Source of the DNA: an uncultured Actinomycetes bacterium
GTDB taxonomy: Bacteria > Actinomycetota > Actinomycetes > Nanopelagicales > Nanopelagicaceae
DNA: 64,000 nt
Reading direction: 5' to 3'
Assembly: GCA_903834145.1 (NCBI GenBank)
Contig: CAILHY010000022.1
Location: forward strand, 62,001-126,000
The position numbers and the translations under genes were made by a program. The notes under the pieces were generated by a model. The model was not told the DNA's origin, searched no databases, and saw only the letters and a program-made list of their open reading frames with translations. Below are positions 24,951 to 34,424 of this stretch, one piece after another; positions within the stretch are counted from its first letter, which is position 1; each line of letters starts with the position of its first letter.

Positions 24951-25838
24951 ATGACCGATGTAAAAGGCACAGCACGAGTCAAGCGCGGAATGGCAGAGAT
25001 GCTCAAGGGTGGCGTCATCATGGATGTCGTTAATGCCGAGCAAGCCAAGATCGCCCAAGATGCTGGCGCAGTTGCTGTCATGGCCCTTGAGCGTGTGCCT
25101 GCTGACATTCGCGCCCAAGGTGGGGTTGCACGTATGTCTGATCCAGACATGATCGAAAAAATAAAAGCCGTCGTCACTATTCCTGTTATGGCTAAAGCTC
25201 GGATTGGACATTTCGTCGAAGCCCAAATTTTGCAATCTCTCGGCGTTGATTACATCGATGAGTCCGAAGTTTTAACCCCTGCCGATTACGCCAACCACAT
25301 TGATAAGTGGGGATTCACAGTTCCCTTCGTGTGCGGGGCAACAAATCTTGGGGAAGCGCTTCGTCGTATCAACGAAGGTGCTGCAATGATCCGATCAAAG
25401 GGTGAAGCAGGCACCGGAGACGTTTCGAATGCAGTTACTCACATGCGCGAAATTGGTGGAGCAATACGTCGTTTGACATCAATGCGAGAAGACGAACTTT
25501 ATGTAGCCGCTAAGGAGATGCAAGCACCTTACGAACTCGTAAAAGAAGTTGCACTCACAGGCAAACTTCCTGTTGTGCTTTTCACAGCGGGTGGTATCGC
25601 GACACCTGCGGATGCCGCGATGATGATGCAGATGGGCGCCGATGGCGTATTTATTGGTTCGGGGATTTTCAAGTCTGGGGATCCAGCAAGTCGTGCGGTC
25701 GCTTGTGTTAAGGCGACGACTTTCTTTGATGATCCTAAAGTGATTGCTGATGCATCTCGCGGTTTGGGAGATGCAATGGTCGGAATTAACGTGGCAGATA
25801 TTCCCGCACCTCATCGTCTTGCTGAGCGCGGTTGGTAG
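24951..25838 (+). CDS. pdxS: Pyridoxal 5'-phosphate synthase, lyase subunit
   Basis: Synthesises pyridoxal phosphate from ribose-5-phosphate, glyceraldehyde-3-phosphate and ammonia provided by PdxT. 295 residues, very conserved: [31 protein letters not shown] region, [17 protein letters not shown] with the catalytic Lys, and [27 protein letters not shown] near the end. A purine-rich TAGGGAG sits 10 nt before the ATG. pdxT follows 12 nt later. Confidence 0.98.
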   Translation: MTDVKGTARVKRGMAEMLKGGVIMDVVNAEQAKIAQDAGAVAVMALERVPADIRAQGGVARMSDPDMIEKIKAVVTIPVMAKARIGHFVEAQILQSLGVDYIDESEVLTPADYANHIDKWGFTVPFVCGATNLGEALRRINEGAAMIRSKGEAGTGDVSNAVTHMREIGGAIRRLTSMREDELYVAAKEMQAPYELVKEVALTGKLPVVLFTAGGIATPADAAMMMQMGADGVFIGSGIFKSGDPASRAVACVKATTFFDDPKVIADASRGLGDAMVGINVADIPAPHRLAERGW

Positions 25839-25850
25839 CGACAGGCAATT

Positions 25851-26459
25851 ATGAAAGTTGGGGTACTCGCACTTCAAGGTGATGTGCGGGAGCATTTTCG
25901 TGCTCTCGCAGATTGTGGAGTTGACGCAATTTCAGTACGTCGCCCTAGCGAACTTGCCGATGTCGACGCCCTCATCCTGCCCGGTGGTGAATCAACAACG
26001 ATTGCGCAACTTGCTCAGACTTTCGGTGTTTTTGACCTTATTCAAAAGCGCATTGCGGCAGGCATGCCTGTTTACGGTTCGTGCGCAGGAATGATTTTGC
26101 TTGCTGATCGAGTCTTAGATGCAGCTCCCACGCAACGTACATTTGGTGGGATAGATGTCACTGTTCGTCGGAATGCATTTGGACGACAAGTGGATTCATT
26201 TGAGACCAACGTCGAGGTATCACATATTGCCGGCGGCCCGGTAAAAGCAATTTTCATCAGGGCGCCTTGGGTTGAGATTCTCGGCGAGTCTGTAGAAGTA
26301 CTGGCGAGCCTCACGAGTCCCGATGGAGCAGTCCACCCCGTAGCCATTGCGCAAGGTTCCTTACTGGCCACCTCTTTTCACCCAGAATTGACCAGCGATA
26401 GCCGAATTCATCGCTACTTCGTAGAAGAAGTGTGTAAGAACGCCACCGCAATCAGATAA
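25851..26459 (+). CDS. pdxT: Pyridoxal 5'-phosphate synthase, glutaminase subunit
   Basis: Glutamine amidotransferase class I, 202 residues, supplying ammonia to PdxS. The catalytic Cys is in YGSCAGMILLA, His and Glu are in SFHPELTSDSRIHRYF, and the GGESTT motif that contacts PdxS is intact (PGGESTTIAQL). No oddities. Confidence 0.97.
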   Translation: MKVGVLALQGDVREHFRALADCGVDAISVRRPSELADVDALILPGGESTTIAQLAQTFGVFDLIQKRIAAGMPVYGSCAGMILLADRVLDAAPTQRTFGGIDVTVRRNAFGRQVDSFETNVEVSHIAGGPVKAIFIRAPWVEILGESVEVLASLTSPDGAVHPVAIAQGSLLATSFHPELTSDSRIHRYFVEEVCKNATAIR

Positions 26460-26506
26460 AGTTTCCAACCTAGATAACCAGTTCTCGAGTTTTTGATGGG
26501 GTGTAT

Positions 26507-27259
26507 ATGTCCGGCCATTCCAAATGGGCGACGACCAAGCACAAGAAAGCGATCATCGATGGTCGTCGTGCAAAGTCATTTGTTAAATTAGTTAAAGCGA
26601 TCGAAGTGGCTGCTCGAAGTGGCGGCGCGGATATGGTCGGAAATCCAACACTTTTCGATGCCGTTGCCAAAGCAAAAAAGAATTCTATGCCTTCTGACAA
26701 TATTGAACGCGCGATAAAACGTGGCGCGGGACTTGAATCCGGTGGCGCAGACTGGCAGACAATTATGTACGAAGGATACGGCCCTGGTGGTGTGGCGATC
26801 TTGATCGAATGTTTATCTGATAATCGAAATCGAGCAGCCTCTGAAGTTCGGGTGGCCGTGACTCGAAATGGTGGAACCATGGGAGACCCTGGCTCTGTTG
26901 CCTATCTTTTTAGTCGCAAAGGTGTTGTTCTGGCCAATAAGACGTCCACCGTTAATGAAGAGAAAATTCTCGAAGCGGTATTGGAAGCAGGAGCTGAAGA
27001 GGTTAATGACCTCGGAGATTCATTTGAAATTGTCAGCGAAGCGAGTGATTTAGTAGCAGTTCGCACCGCGCTGCAAAGCGCTGGAATTGAATATGAATCT
27101 GCGGAATCTTCCTTCCTGCCATCTATGTCGATTCCACTTGACGCAGAACAGGCAACAAAAGTCTTTTCATTGATCGAAGCAATCGAAGAACTCGATGACG
27201 TTCAAAATGTCTACGGCAATTTCGATATCTCCGATGAAGTTATGGCGAGCCTGGGCTAA
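26507..27259 (+). CDS. yebC: YebC/PmpR-family protein (TACO1 family)
   Basis: Protein of 250 residues with the family start [14 protein letters not shown], followed by the [39 protein letters not shown] segment. It was long called a transcriptional regulator; members act in translation of difficult sequences. Start at the ATG 26507, which gives the family N-terminus; a GTG at 26501 is also in frame. Located just before ruvCAB, the common order in bacteria. Confidence 0.95.
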   Translation: MSGHSKWATTKHKKAIIDGRRAKSFVKLVKAIEVAARSGGADMVGNPTLFDAVAKAKKNSMPSDNIERAIKRGAGLESGGADWQTIMYEGYGPGGVAILIECLSDNRNRAASEVRVAVTRNGGTMGDPGSVAYLFSRKGVVLANKTSTVNEEKILEAVLEAGAEEVNDLGDSFEIVSEASDLVAVRTALQSAGIEYESAESSFLPSMSIPLDAEQATKVFSLIEAIEELDDVQNVYGNFDISDEVMASLG

Positions 27260-27277
27260 TTCATTCCACCTGCAACC

Positions 27278-27283
27278 TAGGCT
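27278..27283 (+). promoter_or_regulatory. Candidate -10 box of the ruvCAB operon
   Basis: TAGGCT, the same hexamer seen before rel and pyrR, about 30 nt before the ruvC GTG. A start near 27290 would leave a short leader with GGAGAG (27301-27306). No clear -35. Confidence 0.35.
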
Positions 27284-27312
27284 AGATGGGTGCGCATTAT
27301 GGAGAGTATTTC

Positions 27313-27852
27313 GTGAGGGTCCTAGGAGTTGACCCTGGACTCACTAGATGTGGTGTTGGGGTTATCGAAGGCGAAGTTGGTTCACCCATATCGATGATTG
27401 CAGTTGGAGTGATACTCACTCCGGCAGAATTTCCTTTAGAGCAGCGACTCTTACAGTTGCATGACCAATTGCAGGAATGGGTTGACCTGCATCGACCTGA
27501 TGTCATCGCAGTCGAGCGTGTTTTTTCCCAACATAATGTGCGGACAGTTATGGGAACCGGACAAGCCGCAGGAATCGCACTTCTGATCGCTGCGCGAGCC
27601 GGCATTCCCGTTGTTTTGCATACTCCCAGCGAAGTAAAGGCAGCAGTGACTGGTACGGGTCGAGCAAATAAAGTTCAAGTGGCAGAAATGGTTCGTAGAA
27701 TTCTTTCTTTAGAATCCATTCCCAAACCAGTTGATGCGACTGACGCATTAGCCCTGGCAATTTGTCATCTGTGGCGCGGCGGCGCAACAAACCGCATTGC
27801 TAACGCCGTAACCGCGGAGAAGGCGCGACTCAAAGGGCTGCGCACCTCATGA
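27313..27852 (+). CDS. ruvC: Holliday junction resolvase
   Basis: Endonuclease of 179 residues that cuts Holliday junctions together with RuvAB. Catalytic acids: Asp in [10 protein letters not shown], Glu in VERVFS, and Asp residues in [11 protein letters not shown]. Start taken at GTG 27313, with GGAGAG 6-7 nt upstream; the frame opens upstream at 27286 but the family begins at RVLGVDPG. The stop overlaps ruvA by 4 bases (ATGA). Confidence 0.96.
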   Translation: MRVLGVDPGLTRCGVGVIEGEVGSPISMIAVGVILTPAEFPLEQRLLQLHDQLQEWVDLHRPDVIAVERVFSQHNVRTVMGTGQAAGIALLIAARAGIPVVLHTPSEVKAAVTGTGRANKVQVAEMVRRILSLESIPKPVDATDALALAICHLWRGGATNRIANAVTAEKARLKGLRTS

Positions 27853-28496
27853 TCTCTTCACTTTTTGGACGAGTCCTTCATCTCTCTCTTGATAGGGCCG
27901 TGATCGATATTTCTGGCGTTGGATTCTCTGTCGTCATTACACCTGCCACGAGCGCTCGATTAAGTGTTGGCAATAGTGCTCAGCTGTTCACATCGCTAGT
28001 AGTCAGAGAAGATTCCCTCACGCTCTTTGGATTCCTTGATGAATCTTCACGATCGCTCTTTGAACTTGTGCAGACAGTTTCTGGCATTGGTCCCAAGGTT
28101 GCTATGGCAATTCTTGCTGTGATGACACCTGATGATTTGAATTCTGCTATCGCGCAGGAAAATGTTGCTGCGATAGAACGTGTTCCGGGAATTGGTCGCA
28201 AAGGCGCACAACGAATGATTTTGGAATTGAAAGGAAAGCTGTCAGATCTTTCCTTGGGCGGGCAGCCACTTACTCACGTCGCCCCATGGCGTGAGCAACT
28301 TACGAGCGCACTGATGGGATTGGGTTACTCGGCTAAGGAAGCAGATTCAGGAATCGCAAGTTTTGTTGTGCACTTACAGGAAGAGGGAAGAGATCCAGCG
28401 ACTTTGCAATTGAGCGAATTACTCAAAGGCGCTCTGCAAGGCGGCCAACGCGGCCAGAGCGGCCAGAGCGGCCAAAGCGGTAGAGGATCCCTATGA
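27849..28496 (+). CDS. ruvA: Holliday junction DNA helicase subunit A
   Basis: DNA-binding subunit of the branch-migration complex, 215 residues. OB-fold with [23 protein letters not shown], HhH motifs [13 protein letters not shown] and [20 protein letters not shown], and a domain III that binds RuvB. The protein ends with a repeat-derived tail [18 protein letters not shown] beyond the normal end of the family (see repeat at 28443). Overlaps ruvC and ruvB by 4 bases each. Confidence 0.96.
   Translation: MISSLFGRVLHLSLDRAVIDISGVGFSVVITPATSARLSVGNSAQLFTSLVVREDSLTLFGFLDESSRSLFELVQTVSGIGPKVAMAILAVMTPDDLNSAIAQENVAAIERVPGIGRKGAQRMILELKGKLSDLSLGGQPLTHVAPWREQLTSALMGLGYSAKEADSGIASFVVHLQEEGRDPATLQLSELLKGALQGGQRGQSGQSGQSGRGSL
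28443..28478 (+). repeat. Tandem 9-nt repeat at the end of ruvA
   Basis: Four consecutive 9-nt units: GGCCAACGC, GGCCAGAGC, GGCCAGAGC and GGCCAAAGC. The units are in frame and encode [12 protein letters not shown], extending the RuvA C-terminus. Tandem array of this kind can change copy number by slippage without a frameshift. Confidence 0.9.
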
Positions 28497-29551
28497 CAGA
28501 GAAAGATGATGAACGTTTAGTGGCACCGGCAGGTAAGAGTGAGGAATCCTCTATTGAAAGTGCGTTGCGTCCCAAAGATCTTTCTGAATTCATCGGTCAA
28601 GAGCGCGTTCGTCAACAGATAGACGTACTTTTGTCGGCCGCGCGCCATCGAAAATCCTCGGCCGACCACATACTTCTTTCAGGCCCTCCCGGCCTTGGAA
28701 AAACTACGTTGGCGCTGATACTTGCCAGTGAAATGGATACACCGATTCGCATAACAAGTGGACCCGCTATTACCCATGCTGGTGATCTTGCAGCAATTCT
28801 CTCTTCACTCATGGAAGGAGAGATTCTTTTCTTGGATGAGATTCATCGTCTACCAAGGCCCGCTGAAGAGTTGCTGTACTTAGCGATGGAGGATTTTCGA
28901 GTAGATGTTGTCGTAGGCAAGGGTCCGGGAGCGACGGCAATCCCTCTGCAACTTCCACATTTCACATTGGTCGGAGCGACTACTCGAGCAGGATTGTTGC
29001 CTAGCCCTCTTCGTGACCGTTTTGGTTTTACGGCTCATTTAGATTTTTACAATGAAGATGAAATTGCTCGGGTACTAGAGCGAAGTGCCAGATTGCTTAA
29101 TCTTTCCATTGATATTGCAGCGATCGCTGAGATTGCAGGTCGATCTCGCGGTACACCTCGCATCGCCAATAGGCTTTTACGGCGAGTACGTGATTATGCC
29201 CAGGTTCGTGAGGCCGAAGGGCTTTCACACGAGGATGCAAAGGCCGCTTTGGAGATGTACGAGGTTGATGAAATGGGACTCGATCGCCTCGATCGGGCTG
29301 TCCTGTTGGCCCTAGTGGAGCGTTTTAATGGGGGACCGGTCGGTCTTTCGACCTTAGCTATTGCGGTGGGAGAAGAAACTGAGACCGTAGAGTCAGTGGC
29401 GGAGCCATTTCTCGTTCGAAATGGATTTATGGCTCGAACCCCGCGTGGTCGAATTGCCACCCCTCAAGGGTGGCGCCATGTAGGGCATGAACCACCTGCA
29501 TCGACTCTTTCGGGCGCGACCCTTTTCGACACGCCAGCCTCTGATGCCTAG
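28493..29551 (+). CDS. ruvB: Holliday junction branch migration ATPase
   Basis: AAA+ motor of 352 residues: Walker [11 protein letters not shown], Walker [11 protein letters not shown], sensor and arginine-finger regions [17 protein letters not shown], and a winged-helix C-terminal domain ([17 protein letters not shown]-like ending). Works as hexameric rings with RuvA. Overlaps ruvA by 4 bases (ATGA). Confidence 0.98.
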   Translation: MTEKDDERLVAPAGKSEESSIESALRPKDLSEFIGQERVRQQIDVLLSAARHRKSSADHILLSGPPGLGKTTLALILASEMDTPIRITSGPAITHAGDLAAILSSLMEGEILFLDEIHRLPRPAEELLYLAMEDFRVDVVVGKGPGATAIPLQLPHFTLVGATTRAGLLPSPLRDRFGFTAHLDFYNEDEIARVLERSARLLNLSIDIAAIAEIAGRSRGTPRIANRLLRRVRDYAQVREAEGLSHEDAKAALEMYEVDEMGLDRLDRAVLLALVERFNGGPVGLSTLAIAVGEETETVESVAEPFLVRNGFMARTPRGRIATPQGWRHVGHEPPASTLSGATLFDTPASDA

Positions 29552-29554
29552 ACT
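29526..29554 (+). promoter_or_regulatory. Promoter of secDF
   Basis: TCGACA (29526-29531), a 17-nt spacer and TAGACT (29549-29554), 8 nt before the secD ATG at 29563. It lies inside the end of ruvB and would give a leaderless or nearly leaderless secD message. Confidence 0.5.
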
Positions 29555-29562
29555 CTGCTCTC

Positions 29563-31113
29563 ATGTCCTCCTCTTATTCTGGTTCTTCTCGAACTCCTAA
29601 AACAGCCACCCGCCCAGGTCGTACTCTTGCGATTTTGGCCCTGGTTTTGGTTGCCCTTCTTGCCGCGGTCTTTATCCAAGGTGCTACTTCAGTGAAGCTT
29701 GGTTTGGATCTACGAGGCGGGACAAGCGTCACGCTTCAACCGCGACTTGCGGCAGGTGAAAGTGGCGCTGTGACAAACGCGGCGATTGATCAGGCAGTAT
29801 CGATCATTCGTCAACGCGTGAACTCACTTGGAGTTGCAGAGAGTGAAGTAACAGCGCAAGGAAGTGGCGTGAATCGTCAGATTGTTATTTCTGTTCCAGG
29901 TGATACTGGTCGGCGCGTTGTTGATCTTGTCGGACAAACGGCCGAACTTCGTTTCCGCCAGGTTCTCGTTTCCGGAGCGCCTGCTGCAACTGCTGTAACA
30001 GCGGCGAATGCAACACCACCTGCTGGAGTGAGCGCTGCGACGAATGCGCAATACGCCGCCCTTGATTGTACAAAGGCTGCCAATCGTCAGGGAACTGGCA
30101 CCGATAAAGCCACTGATGTCATTGTTGGTTGCGATCGCAATGGATCAAGTAAATATATTTTGGCACCCGCTGAAGTTTTGGGTCGCCAAGTTTCAAAGGC
30201 ATCAGCGGCCATCAATCAAACTACAGGTAGCGGTTGGTATGTCCTTCTTACATTTGATGACTCAGGAACTAAATCATTTGGAGCTCTGACAACTCGTGTA
30301 ACTACTTTGCCAGCTCCTACAAATGAAGTTGCTATTGTTCTTGATGGCCTTGTTGTATCTGCCCCTCGCATTAACGAAGCAATCACTTCTGGAAGTGCAC
30401 AGATCACTGGAAGCTTCACACAGATTGAAGCTGAAGATCTAGCCAATGTTCTTAAGTACGGCGCGCTACCTTTAGCTTTTGACCGTGGCGAAGTACAACA
30501 AATTTCTCCAACACTTGGTGCGGATCAACTTCACGCAGGGCTTCTGGCAGGGTTCCTTGGTCTCTTCCTTGTTGTTCTGTATTCCCTTCTTTATTACAAG
30601 GGTTTAGGAGTTGTATCGGTAGGCTCATTGCTCATCGCTGGTTCACTTACTTACATGCTCTTCTTGCTTCTGGGTAAGTGGCTTGGTTTCACATTAACTC
30701 TTGCTGGTATCGCTGGTGCGATCGTGGCAATTGGTATTACGGCCGACTCGTTCATTGTTTACTTTGAGAGGGTCCGTGATGAAGTGCGAGAGGGTAGATC
30801 CCTGCGCTCTGCCGTTGAATCCGGTTGGCTCAGAGCACGCCGAACAATCATTGTTGCCGATTTTGTATCGATGATTGCTGCTGCTTTGCTCTATTTCTTC
30901 GCGGTGGGTGGCGTTCGTGGGTTTGCGTTCACTCTCGGATTAACAACCTTGATCGATCTTTTTGTAGTTTTCTTGTTCACGAAACCAATTCTTACGATCC
31001 TTGCTCGCATGCATTTCTACAGTTCAGGGCATCCTCTTTCGGGGCTGTCAGCTAAGGCGCTCGGGATACTTCCTGCTTCTGGCGCTCTTCCATCCTCAGT
31101 TAAGGAGGCATAA
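29563..31113 (+). CDS. secD: Protein translocase subunit SecD
   Basis: Membrane component of the Sec system using the proton gradient for translocation. 516 residues: N-terminal helix (TLAILALVLVALLAAVFI), signature KLGLDLRGGTSVTLQP, periplasmic P1 domain with an insertion rich in Ala/Thr (about 145-180), and the C-terminal RND-type membrane domain ending with FAFTLGLTTLIDLFVVFLFTKP. Six helices expected. The next gene, secF, starts 2 nt after the stop. Confidence 0.97.
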   Translation: MSSSYSGSSRTPKTATRPGRTLAILALVLVALLAAVFIQGATSVKLGLDLRGGTSVTLQPRLAAGESGAVTNAAIDQAVSIIRQRVNSLGVAESEVTAQGSGVNRQIVISVPGDTGRRVVDLVGQTAELRFRQVLVSGAPAATAVTAANATPPAGVSAATNAQYAALDCTKAANRQGTGTDKATDVIVGCDRNGSSKYILAPAEVLGRQVSKASAAINQTTGSGWYVLLTFDDSGTKSFGALTTRVTTLPAPTNEVAIVLDGLVVSAPRINEAITSGSAQITGSFTQIEAEDLANVLKYGALPLAFDRGEVQQISPTLGADQLHAGLLAGFLGLFLVVLYSLLYYKGLGVVSVGSLLIAGSLTYMLFLLLGKWLGFTLTLAGIAGAIVAIGITADSFIVYFERVRDEVREGRSLRSAVESGWLRARRTIIVADFVSMIAAALLYFFAVGGVRGFAFTLGLTTLIDLFVVFLFTKPILTILARMHFYSSGHPLSGLSAKALGILPASGALPSSVKEA

Positions 31114-31115
31114 AG

Positions 31116-32192
31116 ATGTCTAAACTTTCTGGCTTGGGAGGCCGTCTCTATCGTGGAGACACATCGGTGGATTTCATTGGTATGCGCCGTCGCTGGTATG
31201 CATTTTCCGGTGTTTTGGTTCTTGCATCAGCGATTGCATTATCAGTTTCGGGTCTACACCTGGGTATTGAGTTCAAAGGTGGATCTTCATTCACTGTTAC
31301 TCAGACAAATATTTCCGTGACAGATGCGCAATCTGCCGTCACGGCTTCAGGAGTTGCAGGCGAAACAATTATTCAAAAGATTGGTACCAATAAGGTCCGC
31401 GTCCAAACGGGTGCACTCTCCGTTGCCCAATCCAACGCTATTCAAGATGCCCTTGCAAAGAAGTTTGGGATTACCACCGACACGATTGACACGCAGATTG
31501 TTGGTCCTTCCTGGGGTAAGGAAATTACTCGGAAAGCACTTTATGGTTTATTTGGATTCTTGATCGTGGTTCTCCTCTATCTAGCGATGGCATTTGAACC
31601 AAAAATGGCAATCGCTGCGATCATCGCGGTTATCCATGACGTCTTCATCACCGTCGGAATCTATGCTCTGGTGGGATTTGACGTCACCCCCGCGACGGTC
31701 ATTGGTTTCCTCACAATCTTGGGATATTCGCTCTATGACACCGTCGTTGTTTTCGACAAGGTGCGAGAGAACACCCGAACTATCACGAGTACGAGCAAGA
31801 TGACCTACTCACAGGCCGCCAACTTGGCAGTAAATCAGACTCTTGTTCGTTCATTCAACACCTCTTTGATTGCTCTCTTGCCAGTAGGTTCGATTCTTTT
31901 TGTTGGAGCAGGCCTGCTAGGTGCAGGAACTCTGAAGGACCTTTCGCTCGCTCTCTTTATAGGTCTTGCAACCGGAACCTACTCATCAATCTTTATTGCC
32001 ACGCCAATTCTTGCCAGATTGCGCGAACGTGAGCCCGCCATGATGGCACTTGCAAAGCGTGTTGCAGTTCGTGGAAGCGCCACAGCTGTTGCTGCGGTAA
32101 AGAGTGCCGAAGGTTCCTCCGCCGTTGCCACTGCACAAAAACAAGAGAAGCGCGGCCCACGAAATCAACCAAAACGCGATCGTCGTCGCTAA
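31116..32192 (+). CDS. secF: Protein translocase subunit SecF
   Basis: Partner of SecD, 358 residues. Landmarks: LGIEFKGGSSFTVTQ in the first periplasmic segment, and AIIAVIHDVFITVGIYALVGFDV and FLTILGYSLYDTVVVFDKVREN in the membrane. The C-terminal tail is Lys/Arg rich (KRGPRNQPKRDRRR), typical of actinobacterial SecF. The usual actinobacterial apt gene between secF and rel is not present; rel follows directly. Confidence 0.97.
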   Translation: MSKLSGLGGRLYRGDTSVDFIGMRRRWYAFSGVLVLASAIALSVSGLHLGIEFKGGSSFTVTQTNISVTDAQSAVTASGVAGETIIQKIGTNKVRVQTGALSVAQSNAIQDALAKKFGITTDTIDTQIVGPSWGKEITRKALYGLFGFLIVVLLYLAMAFEPKMAIAAIIAVIHDVFITVGIYALVGFDVTPATVIGFLTILGYSLYDTVVVFDKVRENTRTITSTSKMTYSQAANLAVNQTLVRSFNTSLIALLPVGSILFVGAGLLGAGTLKDLSLALFIGLATGTYSSIFIATPILARLREREPAMMALAKRVAVRGSATAVAAVKSAEGSSAVATAQKQEKRGPRNQPKRDRRR

Positions 32193-32233
32193 TTACATAC
32201 AAGGTTAATTCGGTGGTAGTGCGGAGCCTTTAG

Positions 32234-32239
32234 TAGGCT
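32234..32239 (+). promoter_or_regulatory. Candidate -10 box of rel
   Basis: TAGGCT ends 7 nt before the ATG at 32247 and no Shine-Dalgarno sequence lies between, so rel may be translated from a leaderless message. Confidence 0.45.
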
Positions 32240-32246
32240 CACTGAT

Positions 32247-34415
32247 ATGGATACCTTGCTCGAACCATTGGTGGCGTCGCTTCGGCTTCATCACCCATCC
32301 ACAAAGATGGATGATGTTGAGCGAGCTTACGATGTAGCAAAACTTGCCCATGCTGGGCAGTTGCGAAAATCTGGCGATGAGTACATCACGCATCCTGTTG
32401 CAGTGGCAGAGATTCTCTCAGAACTTGGTCTGAACGCCGAGACCATCATCGCGGCACTTTTACATGACACCGTGGAAGATACTGAGTATTCATTGGCTCA
32501 ATTGAGGGTTGATTTTGGCGAAAAGATTGCCAATCTTGTCGATGGTGTCACCAAGCTAGATAAATTGATTTACGGACCAACGGCAGAAGCTGAAACGGTA
32601 CGCAAGATGGTTATCGCGATGTCTCGAGATATACGAGTGCTGGTCATCAAACTTGCAGACCGTTTACATAATGCACGCACGTGGGGCTATGTTTCCCAGG
32701 AAAGCTCAGAGCGCAAGGCACGCGAAACCCTGGATATTTATGCCCCGCTTGCCCATCGCCTGGGCATGAATGCGATCAAATGGGAATTGGAAGACCTCTC
32801 TTTTCAAGTGCTTGAGCCAAAGAAGTTTGAAGAAATTGCACGTTTAGTGACTGAGCGTTCCACTTCCCGAGAGGCGCTGAGTTCGGATGTAATCGCCGTC
32901 GTTCAAGATGATTTAGCAAAAGATGGAATACAAGCCACGGTCACAGGTCGCCAAAAACATTATTACAGCGTGTATCAAAAGATGGTGGTTCGTGGACGAG
33001 ATTTCAACGACATTTATGACCTCGTTGGCATTCGAGTATTAGTCAACGATGTGAGAGATTGTTACGCAGTGCTGGGTTCTATCCACGCGCGTTGGAGTCC
33101 AATTCCAGGACGATTCAAAGATTATATTGCCATGCCTAAATTCAACCTTTATCAATCGCTACACACGACGGTTATTGGCCCAAACGGCAAAGCGATCGAA
33201 ATTCAAATCCGAACGTATGACATGCACAACCGTGCAGAGTTCGGTATTGCAGCACATTGGAAATATAAGCAAGGTACTGATGCAAATGATAATTCCAATT
33301 CTCCTGAAATGCTCTGGCTTCGCCAATTACACGAATGGCAAAAGGAGACTGAAGACCCAAGTGAATTCCTTGAGGCACTTCGATTCGATTTAGGGAGCCC
33401 AGAGGTCTTTGTATTCACCCCAAAGGGGAATGTCATTGCACTTCCTGGCGGTTCCACACCCGTTGACTTTGCCTATGCCGTACACACTGAAGTTGGTAAT
33501 CGATGTGTTGGAGCGAAAGTAAATGGACGCCTTGTCGCACTTGAATCGGCTTTAGTAAATGGTGATGTCGTAGAAGTTGTGACGAATAAAGGTGAGAACG
33601 CCAGCCCAAGTAGAGATTGGCTCAATTTTGTTAAAAGTCCGCGTGCACGTTCAAAAATAAGGGCTTGGTTTAGCAAGGAGCGCAGAGAAGAGGCAGTTGA
33701 TGCAGGACGTGAATCAATTGCCCGCCAAATGCGCAAGGCGGGTCTGCCTTTACAAAAGATTTTCGGTGGCCATTCACTGTTGGAACTTGCCCATGAGCTT
33801 CGGTATCCCGATATCTCCGCTCTCTATGCCGCAGTAGGGGATGGACATGTTTCTGCTGCCTCCATCGTTGAGAAGTTAGTAGCAACCATGGCGGTGGAGG
33901 ATTCACATCCCGAGCCGACAATGGTTTCACCGATTCTTGGGGCGCCGACAGCCAGAAGAAGTAGCAATGCGATTGAAGTTTCTGGCATCGATGATGTTTT
34001 GGTTAAATTAGCGCGCTGTTGCACACCAGTGCCAGGGGACGAGATCACAGGATTTATCACTCGCGGAAATGGTGTGTCCGTTCATCGAGCCGATTGTGTC
34101 AATGCAGCGGATTTGAAGGAACACCAAGGAGATCGAATCGTCGCAGTCACATGGCTTACGGGTGCTGGAAGTATTTTCTTAGTAAATATTCAAATCGAAG
34201 CGCTAGATCGCAACCGCCTGCTCTCGGATGTTACGCGCACGCTCTCGGATCAACACGTCAATATTCTTAGCGCCGCAGTAAGCACAAGCAAGGATCGAAC
34301 TGCCATTTCACGATTTACTTTTGAAATGGCTGATGCAACGCATTTGGATGCGGTGCTCTCAGCGGTACGTCAAATTGAAGGTGTTTACGATGTTTATCGA
34401 ACAACAAATAACTAA
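32247..34415 (+). CDS. rel: Bifunctional (p)ppGpp synthetase/hydrolase
   Basis: Stringent-response enzyme of 722 residues. N-terminal hydrolase domain with the HD motif (AALLHDTVEDTEY; His73-Asp74), synthetase domain with RFKDYIAMPKFNLYQSLHTTVIGP, TGS domain (about 395-460, VFVFTPKGNVIALPGGSTPVDFAYAVH), and C-terminal zinc-finger region (LARCCTPVPGDEITGFI) and ACT domain. The RFKD sequence is the RxKD form of bifunctional Rel rather than the ExDD of monofunctional RelA. It likely provides both synthesis and hydrolysis in this organism, since no other homologue is in the window. Confidence 0.97.
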   Translation: MDTLLEPLVASLRLHHPSTKMDDVERAYDVAKLAHAGQLRKSGDEYITHPVAVAEILSELGLNAETIIAALLHDTVEDTEYSLAQLRVDFGEKIANLVDGVTKLDKLIYGPTAEAETVRKMVIAMSRDIRVLVIKLADRLHNARTWGYVSQESSERKARETLDIYAPLAHRLGMNAIKWELEDLSFQVLEPKKFEEIARLVTERSTSREALSSDVIAVVQDDLAKDGIQATVTGRQKHYYSVYQKMVVRGRDFNDIYDLVGIRVLVNDVRDCYAVLGSIHARWSPIPGRFKDYIAMPKFNLYQSLHTTVIGPNGKAIEIQIRTYDMHNRAEFGIAAHWKYKQGTDANDNSNSPEMLWLRQLHEWQKETEDPSEFLEALRFDLGSPEVFVFTPKGNVIALPGGSTPVDFAYAVHTEVGNRCVGAKVNGRLVALESALVNGDVVEVVTNKGENASPSRDWLNFVKSPRARSKIRAWFSKERREEAVDAGRESIARQMRKAGLPLQKIFGGHSLLELAHELRYPDISALYAAVGDGHVSAASIVEKLVATMAVEDSHPEPTMVSPILGAPTARRSSNAIEVSGIDDVLVKLARCCTPVPGDEITGFITRGNGVSVHRADCVNAADLKEHQGDRIVAVTWLTGAGSIFLVNIQIEALDRNRLLSDVTRTLSDQHVNILSAAVSTSKDRTAISRFTFEMADATHLDAVLSAVRQIEGVYDVYRTTNN

Positions 34416-34424
34416 ATCTATTTG

